A DNA stretch of 64,000 nt from Diaporthe sp. PMI_573. Its lineage: Eukaryota; Ascomycota; Sordariomycetes; Diaporthales; Diaporthaceae. This document shows positions 53,794-64,000 of the stretch, piece after piece (positions within the stretch are counted from its first letter, which is position 1; each line of letters opens with the position of its first letter). The stretch is from assembly GCA_021399435.1 (NCBI GenBank), contig JAJTUP010000015.1, positions 744,001-808,000 of the forward strand. Direction: 5' to 3'. A model generated the notes under the pieces. That model saw nothing but the letters and a program-made list of their open reading frames with translations. It made no database searches and was not told the origin of the DNA. The translations under genes and the position numbers were made by a program.

Positions 53794-56700
53794 CTACTCC
53801 TCTTCCGAAGAGCTTGCATCGTCACTGTCATCATGTCGGTGGCCAGCCTGTGCGGTCTCGTTGGGCTCGATCGACGGCACTGGCTCTTGGCTACCGCTTC
53901 CAGGGCGCTTGTACGAGTCCTTGAGTGCCTTCAGCTGCTCGAGCTTGCGCTCTTGCTCGGCCTTGCCCATGGGCTTGTTCTTCTTCTTCGCCGCCGTCTT
54001 TGCGGCGTGGGAGTTCTGAGCCGGGGCAGGCGCAGGCTCGGACTTCTTCAACTGCTCTTTATAACTCGGGAAGGCTTTCAACACCAGGTCAAAGAGCTTG
54101 ACTAGCGCCTCGTCGCTGAGCTGCTCCATGTCCAATTCCAGCTCGTCATCGTCGGTCTCCTTGGAGCATCGACGGTCAGCCATGTCCAGGGGGGAGGGGG
54201 AGAGTGGGGTACTTACAGTCAGATTGGTGTCCTTCTTAATAATGTCAATAGCTTTCGTGAGGCTGTTACCGTCGAGTCTACCGATAGCATCCGAGACGAT
54301 CTCCTTCTCCTCATCTGTGAGCCTCTTCTTCGCGAGCTTCTTGGGCGGACCGCTGCCCCCCTTCTTGGGTGGACCCGCATTGTTCGCAACCTTCTTCGGC
54401 CCGGCACCGGTACCACCACTCGCCTTCTTCTTGGATGGCTTGCTGGCCTGCGAGGGCTTCTTCTCTCGCGCCGAGTTCACTTCGGCCCGCCGCTTGATGA
54501 TTTCGTCCTGGAGGGTCTGGACGACTGTCCGGCTAAGGTCAATAGAGGCCGAATCCGGGTTGTCGGAGAAGAGCTGCTTGTTAAGGTCATCATTCTCCTT
54601 CTTCAGCCGCGCCGTGGCATGGTCCAATTTCCGCTGAGCCTCTTGGACATCGACGGCGTTCTCCTGCTCTGGCTCGCTCTCATCGTCTTCCTCCTCGTCA
54701 TCTTTGGCAGCTCCACGCGGACTAGTCGCGGCCGCTGCTGGTGCCGCGGGTTGAGCGTGTTTGCTCATCCAAGCCTGCTTTTCCGCCCACTTCTTCTCGA
54801 ACAGCTTCTCCAGGTCTTTCCCTGCTGTGTGGACAAGATGGCCCTCTGGGTTGAACTTGGTGCAGTTCTTGACCATGAGGTGGAAATCCGCCCTGAACGC
54901 ACTGGCCGACTCATATTCTCCACTGTCCAGCTTTGCGGTCATGGTACCCAAGTCCATCGGCTGCTTGATGACGCTATGATACGTGGGGATGTTCAGAGCC
55001 ACAGGGTCCACTGGTTCCAGGAAGTACTGGTTCAATGGCCAGTTCTTGTTGTGTTTCAGGTCCTTAAGAACCTCTTCACAGAACTTCATCTCGGGCTTCC
55101 GCTTATTCTTGTTGTTTTTGGGCTGGAAGCCCAAGTCTTTGTTCTTGGGGGGATGAATGGGCCTCTTGGGTCGGTCGCCCGCATTCTTCGTGCTGTCTCG
55201 GCGGATGGTGGGCATACCGGAAGCAGGCACAGCAAAAACAGGCGATTCAGAAACCTTCTCTGCAGGTAAGCTCACCGCAGGGCGAGACTCCTTCTTTGGC
55301 GGAGGGGGTTGGTGGTGTCGGGGCTCGGCGTGCCGTGTGGGCATCTGCTTGACGTCCTGCTTGACGGGTTTCGCGGGCTCCTCAGCGGGCACTTCTGCCA
55401 GCCTGATATAAATCCCGTCCACCGTTGCCTTGGCGGCCCTCGTCACGTCATGATCGGACCCGTTGAACTTGGTGGCGTTCTCAATGATGAGCTCCACATC
55501 AGTCCTAAAGTCCGCCATGGCTGCGTACTTGTTGTCACGTAGGTTCTGTTCGATAAAGCTGATGTCCACAGGACGCTTAATCAGTGAACGGTACTGCTCC
55601 CAGACACCTGGCCACAGTGTCTGCACCGACGATCTGAACATTTGTCCACTCTTGGTCTTTTTCACAAGGGCCAAGACCTTCTTGATCTCCCTGTTCTGAT
55701 AGGCCGTGATGGCATTGTTGGCAAGCGCCGGGTCATTCAACTTGCGAGACTTTCCGTTCACACTCAAGGGCACAGACGCCCCAGCCTGCGCCGGTTTCGC
55801 TGGTGTCGAGGAGCCGGAGGCGGGAGCCGGAACCTCAGCAGGTGGGTCTACGGCCATTGCGTCCTGTGTGCCGGACGGGGCAGGCTGCGCTTGCGCCGCC
55901 TTTGCTTGCGCGCCATCTTCTCCTGAGGTCCTGACACGCTTTGCAAGGGGCTCGTCGTCGACATCTTCCTCGCGTTCCCGAGCAATCTTTGCCGAGTTCT
56001 GCGATGGCGCATCGGTCATACTAGTGTCGACTGTCAAAGGCACCGAAGCAGCTTCTTGGGACTCATCCTTAGGGGATTTTGGCGCGGCGGCAGCTGGAGA
56101 GACAGCATCACTAGCTGCAGTCGCTTGAGTGTCCTCTCCTTGCTCTGTCTTAGTCTCTGGCTCTTTCACTGGCGCCTCAGTCATCTCCTTGTCATTTTCA
56201 TTGCTCACCCCCGTCTCTACGGTTTCCTTCGCCGGTTCGGTAGCCGGTTGTGGTTGCGCAGTCGTTGATGAGGCTTCAACCGACGCACTATTCTCCGCGG
56301 GCTCCTCGGTTGCCGACTCCGCAGGTTGCTCAGCGATCGGAGTTGACTTTGCAGCAGGTTCAGCTGGGGGCGAAGGCGCCTGGGCGGACTCGGCTGTTGC
56401 ACCTGGTGCATCGATCATATCTGTGTCCTTGACCTCATTTTCGGTGGCATCTATGCTGAGCTTTGTCGACTCAACTGCCGCGTCCGCCGACTCAGCTGTG
56501 GGCGGTGTCATGGCAGTTATGTGTTGGTTGGTCGCAAACGCGTCCTTATTCTGGTTCTGATTCGGCTCTGGAGATCCGGCGCTCTTCGCATCGTCTCTGG
56601 ATGCATCAGCATCCGCTTGGGTTTTTGTGGTGGCACTGTCAGCCGCGTCGGGACCGTCGACGGGTGTAACGTGGCTGCGCGAGTGGACGCGTTAGTTTGC

Positions 56701-57001
56701 CGGCCCCTGAAAAGAGTATTTGATGCTTCAGGACGGAGGGGCTGGGTTGCGGGCAACCGCCACTCATCTACATGCAGAGCGCGTAGACTGCAAGACATAG
56801 AGGAGGCGCACGGCAGACAGTGGGAAGGCAGGAGACGGTGAACCAGGCATGCATGGTTGTGGGTTGGGGCGCCACTCACCCATTGACCTCCAAGCTCTTG
56901 CGCTCGTCGGGGAGCGCAGCCGTTGCCGAGGTAGCCATGTCCAGCGAATGCGACTTTTGGTCGAGAGCGATGGGTTCAGGCTGCGACGTCATTACTGCCA
57001 T
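53794..57001 (-). CDS. BDF1: BET family double-bromodomain protein (Bdf1-like)
   Basis: Exons 57001-56880, 56674-54217 and 54159-53794 encode 981 aa. The first 350 residues are acidic/Ala/Pro low complexity with a basic patch (LAKRVRTSG). Bromodomain 1 (about 360-465) is divergent in its ZA loop but keeps the acetyl-lysine Asn (ENATKFNGSDHD). Bromodomain 2 (about 569-671) is canonical (NIPTYHSVIKQPMDLGTM; NCTKFNPEGHLVH). A Lys-rich linker leads to the ET domain (LTDEEKEIVSDAIGRLDG, IIKKDTNLT, then ELELDMEQLSDEALVKLFDLV). The protein ends DDSDDASSSEEE. BET proteins bind acetylated H4 and TFIID. The first exon joins across a 205-nt intron. The second intron (54160-54216, 57 nt, donor GTAAGT, acceptor CCAAG) is stop-free and in frame, but its removal restores the ET domain. 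The alternative without it is 1000 aa. Confidence 0.92.
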
Positions 57002-59409
57002 TCGGGCGGACTGCGGAGGCTGCAAAGAAGGTTCAGCGGGCGCGTCGCAACATGAAAAGGAAGTGGCGATTAATCGGGCGTAGGCTTCCGGGAAGCGACG
57101 GAGTGACTGAGATGTGCGCGACGGGAATTGTGGGGCAGGCGCGTTGCGACAGCGGTGCACGAATGGCTGTTTTGGGATGGTGTGCGAGGGGTGTAAGCTG
57201 GGAAAAAAGTGGGCTCAAAAACGGTAGATGCGGGATGCGCAGCGACGTGGGCAGGAATTCAGACCGACCAAGTCATGCACAAAATGTAGAGTGAATGTGG
57301 TGGTGGATGGGAGATGGTGGTTGCGCCGGTGTTTTTTTTGTCGGAGGCTCGTGATAGCTTGGCGCGGCGCGGGATTGGGGGGATGCGAGATGCGACTGGG
57401 GGAGCAGAGGAAGAGAGGAAGGCTGAAAATCAAAAATGCAAAAGGCAACGAGCCAAAAGGTGAATCAATTTTAGCTTGGGCTAGCCTTGAAATGACGCGC
57501 CAAGTGGAGGCAAGCGGCAGCAGCGGGAACTCGGTGGTTGGTTTTTCCCAGCCGTTGCGGCGATGCAATTGGCTGAGGGAGGACAGGTTGTGGGGCGACT
57601 GCAGGGATCAGGAGACGTACCTCTGGTCGATGGTGGCTTCCGGTGGTTTATCTTCTAGGCTCAGAGCTCGAGAACGGTAGCAGCAAGCACATGCCATGCC
57701 CGTGGAGGGCGGGGGAGGTACCCTATTTATCAAGCGCGCAATCAGCTCCAAGGGGGGGTGGTCAATGAGGGGGAGGGGGGACAGCTCCCATTGCTCTTTC
57801 CTTTTCTGAGCGCTGCTCGTGATTGGGCTGCCCTTGAGGCGGGTGCCACCAAGCCCGACCAGCGACCAGCGGCCAGGCTTCTTGACAGAGCCGGGAAAGG
57901 GTGGTCCCTGCAGAACCGTCTCGTCGACGTGCAACTTCTCATTTCAACTAGCACTACACTAGCACCTCTTTTTACTGAGCAGGCTGCCGCTACGTCTGCA
58001 CGCCTTCGACACCTGCATTCTTGTTCTCTAGTTATGCTGCTACCTACACAGTAGACCGCCTGTCTATGCGACGCCCAGGAATATGGGGAATTTACGACCC
58101 CACGGTTCTCTGACACTCTAGTCCACCATGCCAACTTGTGCCATCGGACCTTTCTCTGTCCGGTATGACTCGAAGTTGCAGCCTGGCGCACGGAGGACTG
58201 ATTCGACAGTACGAGGATAGCAACAGCAATGTAGTGGATGGAGTGGCGCAGGCAAACCTGCACGGAGCATTATCACAGAAGTCACCAGTCCAAGTAGGTG
58301 GCCAGGATACATCCATAGGGCTTGCGTGGCAAGCGATGCAGGCAGACGTCTTGGTCAAGCAGAGGCAAAGTCCCAGAGACAAACCTCGGCCATCCACGGC
58401 CCTCAACCCGCCACAGTTTGTGCAAACGCTTTGACGGCACGGCTGCTAGTAAAAATGCGTTCGTTCATCTAGTCTTGCATGGCCCATCCTTAGATCCGCA
58501 CCGATGGCCACGGCACGGTAGATCAAGATGGAGATGCCGGTTAACTAAAAAGCAGCAGTGGACTCAGGAGGCGAGAGGATGAAGAGCAACAAGAAGGACC
58601 GCTTCTGCCGCGTCGCTCGCTTCTGTCGCACTCCCACCGTGACGCCCTGACGCGTGCGATAAAGCAAGGCGATCCTATTGCTGCTATCTTATCGCATGTC
58701 CCATGCTGCTGACTCATCCACATTGGCACATCCAGTTTGGTACAGAGCAACAGCAACTCGAGATTGCATCTTGTTTTGGCTTCACTCAGCGAGCCAGGGA
58801 ATAATCATCATGGGCTTTCTCAACAGAGTCTTCTGAAAAGGGATCCTGACATATGGAATGTTTCTCATTACTTAGAAGATTACTCGGAGGTATTCTTGCC
58901 ACTCATTTTGACCATTATTGAGTGAAGCACGACTGAAGTGGTCTTTGGAGAGACCTAGGTACAAAACACAGACATTCTAATGTCTCCAGGCAAAGCAGAG
59001 CAGTCAGGCACGCCACACTGTCTCATCCGTGACTGTACCCATCCATAAATTCAGCATCCATCCATGAATACTTATACTTGAATCCATCCATCCATGTTCG
59101 GCCGACATGTTGGATTGTGAATGCACTGAATGCATGGGACAATACCTGGGCGCTCGGGCCAGGTGGGTGGGTACTTGCGCTAGGAAGGGAAGTCGGTAAG
59201 ACTCATGGAGGGCAGAAAAGTTCCTCTGCAAAAAAGTTCCCGCTGGGACCTCTCCCAAACTCTGCTCGCCCTATCAGCAATTCAACTGCCCAGCGATCTC
59301 TGCCAGGACTCACTCCATTCCCTCCTCCGTTGTGAGCTCTCGTCGCCCGACGCGCTCGAAAAGCAACGACAATACTCACAATCCTCGGGCCTCATCCTAA
59401 TTCGCAATC
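57002..59409. other. divergent intergenic region
   Basis: A 2.4 kb stretch between the BET gene (minus) and the Utp5-like gene (plus). It is G-rich near 57200-57780, matching the C/T-rich leader expected on the minus strand for the BET transcript. No supported gene. Confidence 0.5.
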
Positions 59410-60627
59410 ATGGCCACAAAGAGGAAGCTTGCCAAGGTGGCTGCACCAGTCCAGCAGAGCGCCAAAATCCCCAACTCCACCAGGATAGACGAGAGCCGAA
59501 CGTCAGTCACAGTGCCCATACCTGCAAAGCCCAAGGCATCAAAACAAGTCGAAACAATCGAGATCTCAAGCGACTCTGAGAGCAACTACGATGATATCTC
59601 CGACGTGGACGATGACGAGGTTGCAGAGAAGCAGACAGCCCCGGCAACCCGGTCGCAAGCGGACGGTGAGCCACAATTGGAGGGAAACGAGGACACTGAG
59701 ATGCAAGAGGAGGGCGAGGAATCGGGTGCAGAGCCCACTTTCGGCGACCTGATCCGCAACCACGAGACCGTTGACGTCGCTGCTGCACTTGGTGGCCGGC
59801 AATCGACTGATGCGAACACCACCCTGACAGCAGCCCCTCAGCGACAAATAGCACCTCCCTCCACCTCTTCCATCGGCACAGTACTTGCGCAGGCTCTGCG
59901 GACAGACGACGCTGACCTTCTCGAGTCTTGCCTGCACACCTCAGATGCCACAGTCATCCGCAACACAATCCAGCGACTAGACTCAAGCCTGGCAGGGGCC
60001 TTGCTCACACAACTCACCTCGCGCCTGCACCGGCGCCCTGGCCGTGCACACAACCTCATGACCTTCGTCCAATGGACACTGATTGGCCACGGCGGCGCCT
60101 TGGCAACCCAGCCAGACATCCAGAGAAGGCTTGCCGAGCTGAATAGGGTACTGGAGGAGAGGACGCGGGGCCTGAACAGCTTGCTTGCGTTGAAGGGCAA
60201 GCTGGACATGCTGGAGGCACAGATGACCCTGCGCCGTGGCAACAAGTCTCGCCGGGCATCCGGCAAGGACCAGGACGACAGCGACAGCGATAACGACGAC
60301 GACGATGGTGAGCAGGGTGTCGTTTACGTTGAAGGCCAGGAGGACGACACCACGTCGAACGGGCTGTCACGGCGGAGAGGAGACGAAGAGGATGACGATT
60401 TCCCTGTGGTCAACGGGGTCGCATCCGATTCTGAGGACGAGTCAGGTGACGAGGACGAGGATGATATGGACGTCGATGAATTCGCAGAGGAGGAGGTGGA
60501 CGAGGACGAGGTGGATCACGACGATATCGAGGAGGACTCCGCCGAGGAAGACGAGAGCGAGACCGAGGCACTCCCCCCTGCAAAGGTGCAGAAGAAGAGC
60601 AGATCCTCTTTTTCGAAAAAGAGGTGA
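59410..60627 (+). CDS. UTP5: Utp5-like small-subunit processome protein (Utp12 domain)
   Basis: An intronless 405-aa protein. Residues about 1-115 are acidic/Ser-rich with a Lys-rich start (MATKRKLAKV). The Utp12 domain covers about 155-275: SIGTVLAQALRTDDADLLESCL, IRNTIQRLDSSLAGALLTQL, RPGRAHNLMTFVQWTL, GHGGALATQPDIQRRLAELN and LLALKGKLDMLEAQM. This alternating-helix pattern is shared by Utp4, 5, 12 and related U3 snoRNP proteins, and the absence of WD40 repeats with a long acidic C-terminus fits the Utp5/Alb-type fungal homolog. The last 130 residues are Asp/Glu-rich, ending in a basic SFSKKR. A nucleolar role in pre-18S rRNA processing (t-UTP subcomplex) is expected. Yeast Utp5 is longer and has WD repeats, so exact orthology is moderate. 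Confidence 0.8.
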   Translation: MATKRKLAKVAAPVQQSAKIPNSTRIDESRTSVTVPIPAKPKASKQVETIEISSDSESNYDDISDVDDDEVAEKQTAPATRSQADGEPQLEGNEDTEMQEEGEESGAEPTFGDLIRNHETVDVAAALGGRQSTDANTTLTAAPQRQIAPPSTSSIGTVLAQALRTDDADLLESCLHTSDATVIRNTIQRLDSSLAGALLTQLTSRLHRRPGRAHNLMTFVQWTLIGHGGALATQPDIQRRLAELNRVLEERTRGLNSLLALKGKLDMLEAQMTLRRGNKSRRASGKDQDDSDSDNDDDDGEQGVVYVEGQEDDTTSNGLSRRRGDEEDDDFPVVNGVASDSEDESGDEDEDDMDVDEFAEEEVDEDEVDHDDIEEDSAEEDESETEALPPAKVQKKSRSSFSKKR

Positions 60628-61027
60628 ACAAGGTTACCGGTACGGAGTTCAAGGGAGTAATAGACTTGTACATGATGATACCATTATCATCCATCTCATC
60701 AGGATGGAATCAAGTCCATGGCATGGAGGTCTAGCGGTAGGAGGTGGCTGTACCTTTTTGAGAAACAGGTACCACACTGAAAACTGCAACCCCAGCCCAT
60801 CACATAAAGAATTTGCAGACAAGAAACGCGTGCATCTCCTCAAGCCGTGGTGTGCATTGAACAAATCTACGAAGTCCGAAGCGCAACCAGTCATTGCTGC
60901 CTCGCTGACGAGATCACCATCCCTGAATGATTTTCGCAGCACCAGCCGGCCCACGCGCATCGGTGCGAAAGTTGCTTCTCAAAATCTCCCACTGCTTCCT
61001 GACAAACCCCTGGTGAGACTTGACCCA
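60628..61027. other. convergent intergenic region
   Basis: About 0.4 kb with no recognised feature between the Utp5-like and secreted-protein genes. Confidence 0.55.
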
Positions 61028-61599
61028 TCAACAGGTGGTACCCGACTCAAGGCCCAATATCACGTTCCAGCCGCCGGCGTCGAACGCCTGCCCCAGAGCG
61101 AGCTCCTTCCAGTGTCCATGAACTCTCTTCTTGCTGGTGCACTTCCCTTGAATAGCATCTGCGTACTCGGCCATGGTGGCCCAGGGGACCTGCGTGTCGG
61201 CCTGTTTGTCGTTGCACCCGTAGATGGCCAGGTTGCTCGTACAGCTGTAGCGGAAGCACCAGCCCCCGCCCGGTTTGTTGCCCAGGGTGGCGTTGCCGGG
61301 CGTGTTCCTGAGGTGGTCTGCGACCTCGTCGTAGGAACTCAGATAGGACCTCTCAAAGTTGTTTACCTCACAGTAGATGGAGATCTTGGGGTCAGTCAGC
61401 GTAATCGCAGGCTATGGTTCTGGGTGACACTTACTGGGTCCCTGGTGGGCAAGAAGGTTTCGTGAGCTGAAGGAGCAGTGCCTGCCGTCAGAGTGATGAC
61501 AGAGGGGGCAGTGTCCATGGCTGCCGATGTGGTGGAGAAGAGGAGGGCGGCAATAAGTGCCAGGAGGTTCTGCTTAAGAGTCAATTTGTTGTTGCTCAT
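61028..61599 (-). CDS. small secreted cysteine protein, paralog A
   Basis: Exons 61599-61435 and 61384-61028 encode 173 aa; the 50-nt intron has donor GTAAGT and an AAG acceptor with a CTGAC branch. The signal peptide is residues 1-26 (LLALIAALLFSTTSA core). The mature chain has IYCEVNNF, then GGGWCFRYSCTSNLAIYGCND, PWATMAEYADAIQGKCTSKK, ALGQAFDAGGWNVILG and a C-terminal TTC, giving six Cys able to form three disulfides. It is clearly paralogous to the next minus-strand gene (62530-61998): same exon pattern, WCFRYSC, YxCND, VPW, AEYA/VEYA, LGQAF and GWNVI are shared. No known enzymatic motif. The class is small secreted protein, possibly an effector or antimicrobial; function is unknown. Confidence 0.82.
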
Positions 61600-61997
61600 C
61601 TTGATCTGGTGATAGATCTGAAGCATCTAGTGGGCAGAGGTGGTTTAAGAAAGGAGGCTTAGAAGGAAATCTAGATTCTGAGGACTTGGCCGCCTTTTGT
61701 ACTCGGCTTGGGAGCATCAGTGAATTGGACGTTATCATCCGGGCCCTGTCAAATCTGAAGACCTAAGGGAAAGGTTGATCTAGACATGTTGAGGAAGTAG
61801 TGATGGACCCCTAGAAGGTGAATTCCTAATTCGGGACCGTCAATGAGTAACGTTTAGCACGGAAGGGACTCTGCAAAGGTTCGGGCGACTGATTCACAGA
61901 AAGTTGGAGATCAATGGTCAGTGACCAACTTTCTTCCCATTCACAGTATCTGATACCTGTAGGCATCGCAAGGAGGCCTTGATGAGTTTCCACTTCG
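61600..61997. other. short spacer between tandem paralogs
   Basis: About 0.4 kb holding the promoter of paralog A and the 3' flank of paralog B. I see no clear TATA element. Confidence 0.5.
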
Positions 61998-62530
61998 TCA
62001 ACAGCCCTCTTCAGTGCTGATACCCACAATTACGTTCCATCCGTGTGGATGAAATGCTTGACCCAGAACCCTCTCGGTCCAAACACCCTTGATCTTTCTC
62101 TGGATCGTGCAACGACCGTGGATGTATCCTGCGTACTCAACTAGAAGAGACCAGGGGACATGAACATCGTGGAACTCGTTGTCGTTGCAGGCGTACACGC
62201 CGATGTTGTTCTGGCAGCTGTAACGGAAGCACCAGCGCCCGCCAGGTTGGTGGCCGAGTATGGCATTGCCTTTGAGGCCCCTGAGATGACTGATGAGGCT
62301 CTCGTAGTGGTCCGTACCACTGTCTCTGTAGCCAGGAACACCGCAAATGGTGCTGAACTGTGCGTGGGACAGTGTTAGAGTGGTGGTGCGGGTGAAAAAC
62401 ACATGCCGCTTACAGGGTAGTTTGGCAGGAGCGTGGGTTCAGCACGGATGGTCTCAACTCCAGTTGATATCGCTGCACCCGTGAGCAGGAGGCCGGTAAT
62501 GAGTGCCAGGAGGATCCGTTTGGGAGACAT
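61998..62530 (-). CDS. small secreted cysteine protein, paralog B
   Basis: Exons 62530-62414 and 62357-61998 (56-nt intron, donor GTAAGC, acceptor CACAG) encode 158 aa. The signal peptide covers about 1-20 (MSPKRILLALITGLLLTGAA). The mature part has TICGVPGY, GGRWCFRYSCQNNIGVYACND, VPWSLLVEYAGYIHGRCTIQ, LGQAFHPHGWNVIVG and the terminal EEGC, the same six-Cys spacing as paralog A, and the intron sits at the same place relative to the first Cys. Identity is confined mainly to the Cys core and the aromatic/Gly segments; surface positions differ widely, which suggests old duplication or rapid change. No function is assigned. A TATA-like element is about 190 bases upstream. Confidence 0.82.
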
Positions 62531-63743
62531 GTTGTCGGCAGGTGTTGTGGGTGCTGAGTGATGGATTCTAGACAGTCGGTCGATACAAGCTGGGAGACAA
62601 TCCGTAGAAGAGTGGAAATTCTAGATCCTTAGTGCGTTGGAAGAAACCCTCAATTTGAACAATATCAAGGCATTCAATGAGTTGTTCTCTAACCTGGTTC
62701 ACTGCCGATGGGCCGGTCTGCTTATATGGTTGCTATAGACAAGTGTCCGCATTGCAGGCAGGCTACGATGCATGGTAACTGCAATTAAATTTGGAGACTC
62801 GCCAGTCTGATTAATCCCAAGCAAATTGAAATATCAAAATGTAAGTCTTTGTGCGTTTATCACTGTGTGAAAAGGACCGCCGACAGCTATATAAGGGTAA
62901 AAATACAGAGGTACATAGGTAAGGAACGTACACGGAGTAGGAGGTTGGCAACGATAATCTCTGATTATGAGTTCTCAATACCAGCACGGGATTAAGTTGC
63001 TGAAAGGTTGATCCAGTACTTGTGCAATATAATGCAAAAATATGCTTGAGGATGCCACATAATTGATCCGTTGCGACAATCTTGAAATTTGCTCCAAGAT
63101 TTGCAGCGATCTAAACGGCGTCCAGATATCTGCGTCCAGATATAACGGCAATTGAAACAAAAACGACGATCCGACACAAAGGAAAATCTGGGCAAAAAGA
63201 CTGCGTCTGATATCACTGGTGTAGGACAAGTCGGCATCGCCGAACAGGGACTGATGTTTAGCCACCCTCGGGCATGCATTCAGACCTGTTTAGGCAACGC
63301 CTGAATAAAGAGATCTCAGTCACAGTAATCATCCACCATCTCATACAACTTACCGACTATGCAAGATGACAAGCACAGCCATGGGAGGGTGCATTAGGGT
63401 GCCACAGGAGATGCAGCCTGAAAGAAAAGTGCAGTTTTAGGACATGCAAGACTGCCTGCGGCCGTTTGCTCTCCTAACATGCAGACCACATTGATGTGAC
63501 TGCTCACACTTGTGCTCTGGTCATTTAGTGTCCGTGGAATTGTACTAAATGACATGACTGCTCACATATGATAGGGTCTGTTTCCATTGCTCCATGCAAA
63601 CGCACCAAACATTCTACAAAACAAGCCTCGGTACCTCAGTTTGCTCCGCCGGATTTTAGTATCATTGCATCCCGCCGAACCATATCCTCTTGAGAAGCAT
63701 CATCCCGAGGCCGTGGCCGTGGCCATCCCATGCCGCCTGCATC
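62531..63743. other. divergent intergenic region, AT-rich in part
   Basis: A 1.2 kb stretch. About 62.6-63.3 kb is AT-rich and stop-dense. No gene is recognised; it contains promoters for paralog B and the right-edge gene. Confidence 0.5.
62721..62727 (-). promoter_or_regulatory. putative TATA box of secreted paralog B
   Basis: On the minus strand the sequence reads ATATAAG, about 190 bases upstream of the ATG at 62530. Confidence 0.35.
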
Positions 63744-64000
63744 ATGGCAATCACGAACAAGCAGCAGGAGACCGGCACCAGCAATCAAGTTTTAGATCCG
63801 GTCAAACCACAAATTCCAGTTCTCGATGAAATCAGCAGTTTCCATGAGATTCTAGAGACAGAACGGGTGCACAGGGTTTTGGTCAAATGGCGCAAGAGGA
63901 AGCGCGACGAGGAGGTCAGCAACGGAACGGCAATCCTGGAGAAGATCCTGCAAACGCTGCATGACGAGGTTGAGAGCCGCAAAGAGCGGTCGGAGCTCTG
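63744..64000 (+). CDS. 5' part of an unknown gene, cut by the window edge
   Basis: From ATG 63744 the frame is open to the last base (85 full codons). The protein begins MAITNKQQETGTSNQ and is hydrophilic, rich in Glu/Lys/Arg, with predicted helix (HEILETERVHRVLVKWRKRKRDEE, described in part). The ORF has no end inside the window, so neither length nor domains can be judged. The charged helical start suggests an intracellular or nuclear protein; no family is recognised. Confidence 0.5.
   Translation, partial: MAITNKQQETGTSNQVLDPVKPQIPVLDEISSFHEILETERVHRVLVKWRKRKRDEEVSNGTAILEKILQTLHDEVESRKERSEL

Noticed and set aside
60730..60800. tRNA-like sequence near GGAGGTCTAGCGGTAGGAGG
   Set aside because: No matching T-arm or closing acceptor stem within tRNA distance. 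No other tRNA or rRNA gene was recognised in the window.
61028..62530. KP4-like killer protein identity for the six-Cys paralogs
   Set aside because: Size and Cys content are comparable, but the Cys spacing does not match that family well enough to name it.

Overview
The window is nuclear DNA of a filamentous ascomycete (Pezizomycotina, most likely a Sordariomycete). Support: split genes with short introns (mostly 50-105 nt, CTGAC/CTAAC-like branch sites), wide intergenic spaces, and fungus-typical families (AA9 LPMO, GH10 xylanase, GPI-type GH20, 2EXR protein, Rxt3, fungal BET protein, alcohol-oxidase-type GMC enzyme, DAL5-type permease). I resolved 17 complete or near-complete protein genes, one more complete but poorly supported coiled-coil frame, one gene cut by the right edge, and two broken genes.

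Layout. 0-16 kb: the 3' part of a secreted aspartic protease with an in-frame stop, a seven-exon GMC/alcohol-oxidase-like gene, a Ser-rich unknown protein, a long AT-rich gap, a coiled-coil unknown, an anion:cation-type MFS permease, and a small secreted protein. 17-32 kb is a degradation-oriented stretch: an intronless GPI-type GH20 hexosaminidase, a decayed FAD monooxygenase, a BCS1-like AAA ATPase, then a divergently arranged GH10 xylanase and AA9 LPMO that share a 3.3 kb gap with repeats and a possible LTR relic. 32-37 kb is non-coding as far as I can see. 37-61 kb is mostly housekeeping: Rxt3 (Rpd3L histone deacetylase complex), SDH assembly factor 4, a 2EXR protein, battenin/CLN3, a membrane-anchored protein with SGNH-like features, a small four-helix membrane protein, a BET bromodomain protein (Bdf1 type), and a Utp5-like ribosome-biogenesis factor. 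61-62.5 kb holds two tandem, clearly paralogous small secreted cysteine proteins. The last 257 bases start another gene.

Functional themes: plant or fungal cell-wall attack (GH10, AA9, GH20, aspartic protease, GMC oxidase, small secreted proteins) is interspersed with chromatin (Rxt3, BET) and mitochondrial (BCS1, SDHAF4) genes. There is no secondary-metabolite backbone enzyme and no CRISPR or other prokaryotic feature. The most unusual observation is that the neighbouring GH10 and AA9 proteins both end in a Ser/Thr/Ala-rich tail capped by a similar Cys + polybasic + Ser-x-Ala-Arg motif. Gene models with introns were built by hand from splice sites, reading phase and family conservation. Coordinates of split genes span first to last coding base, and exon limits are in the evidence.
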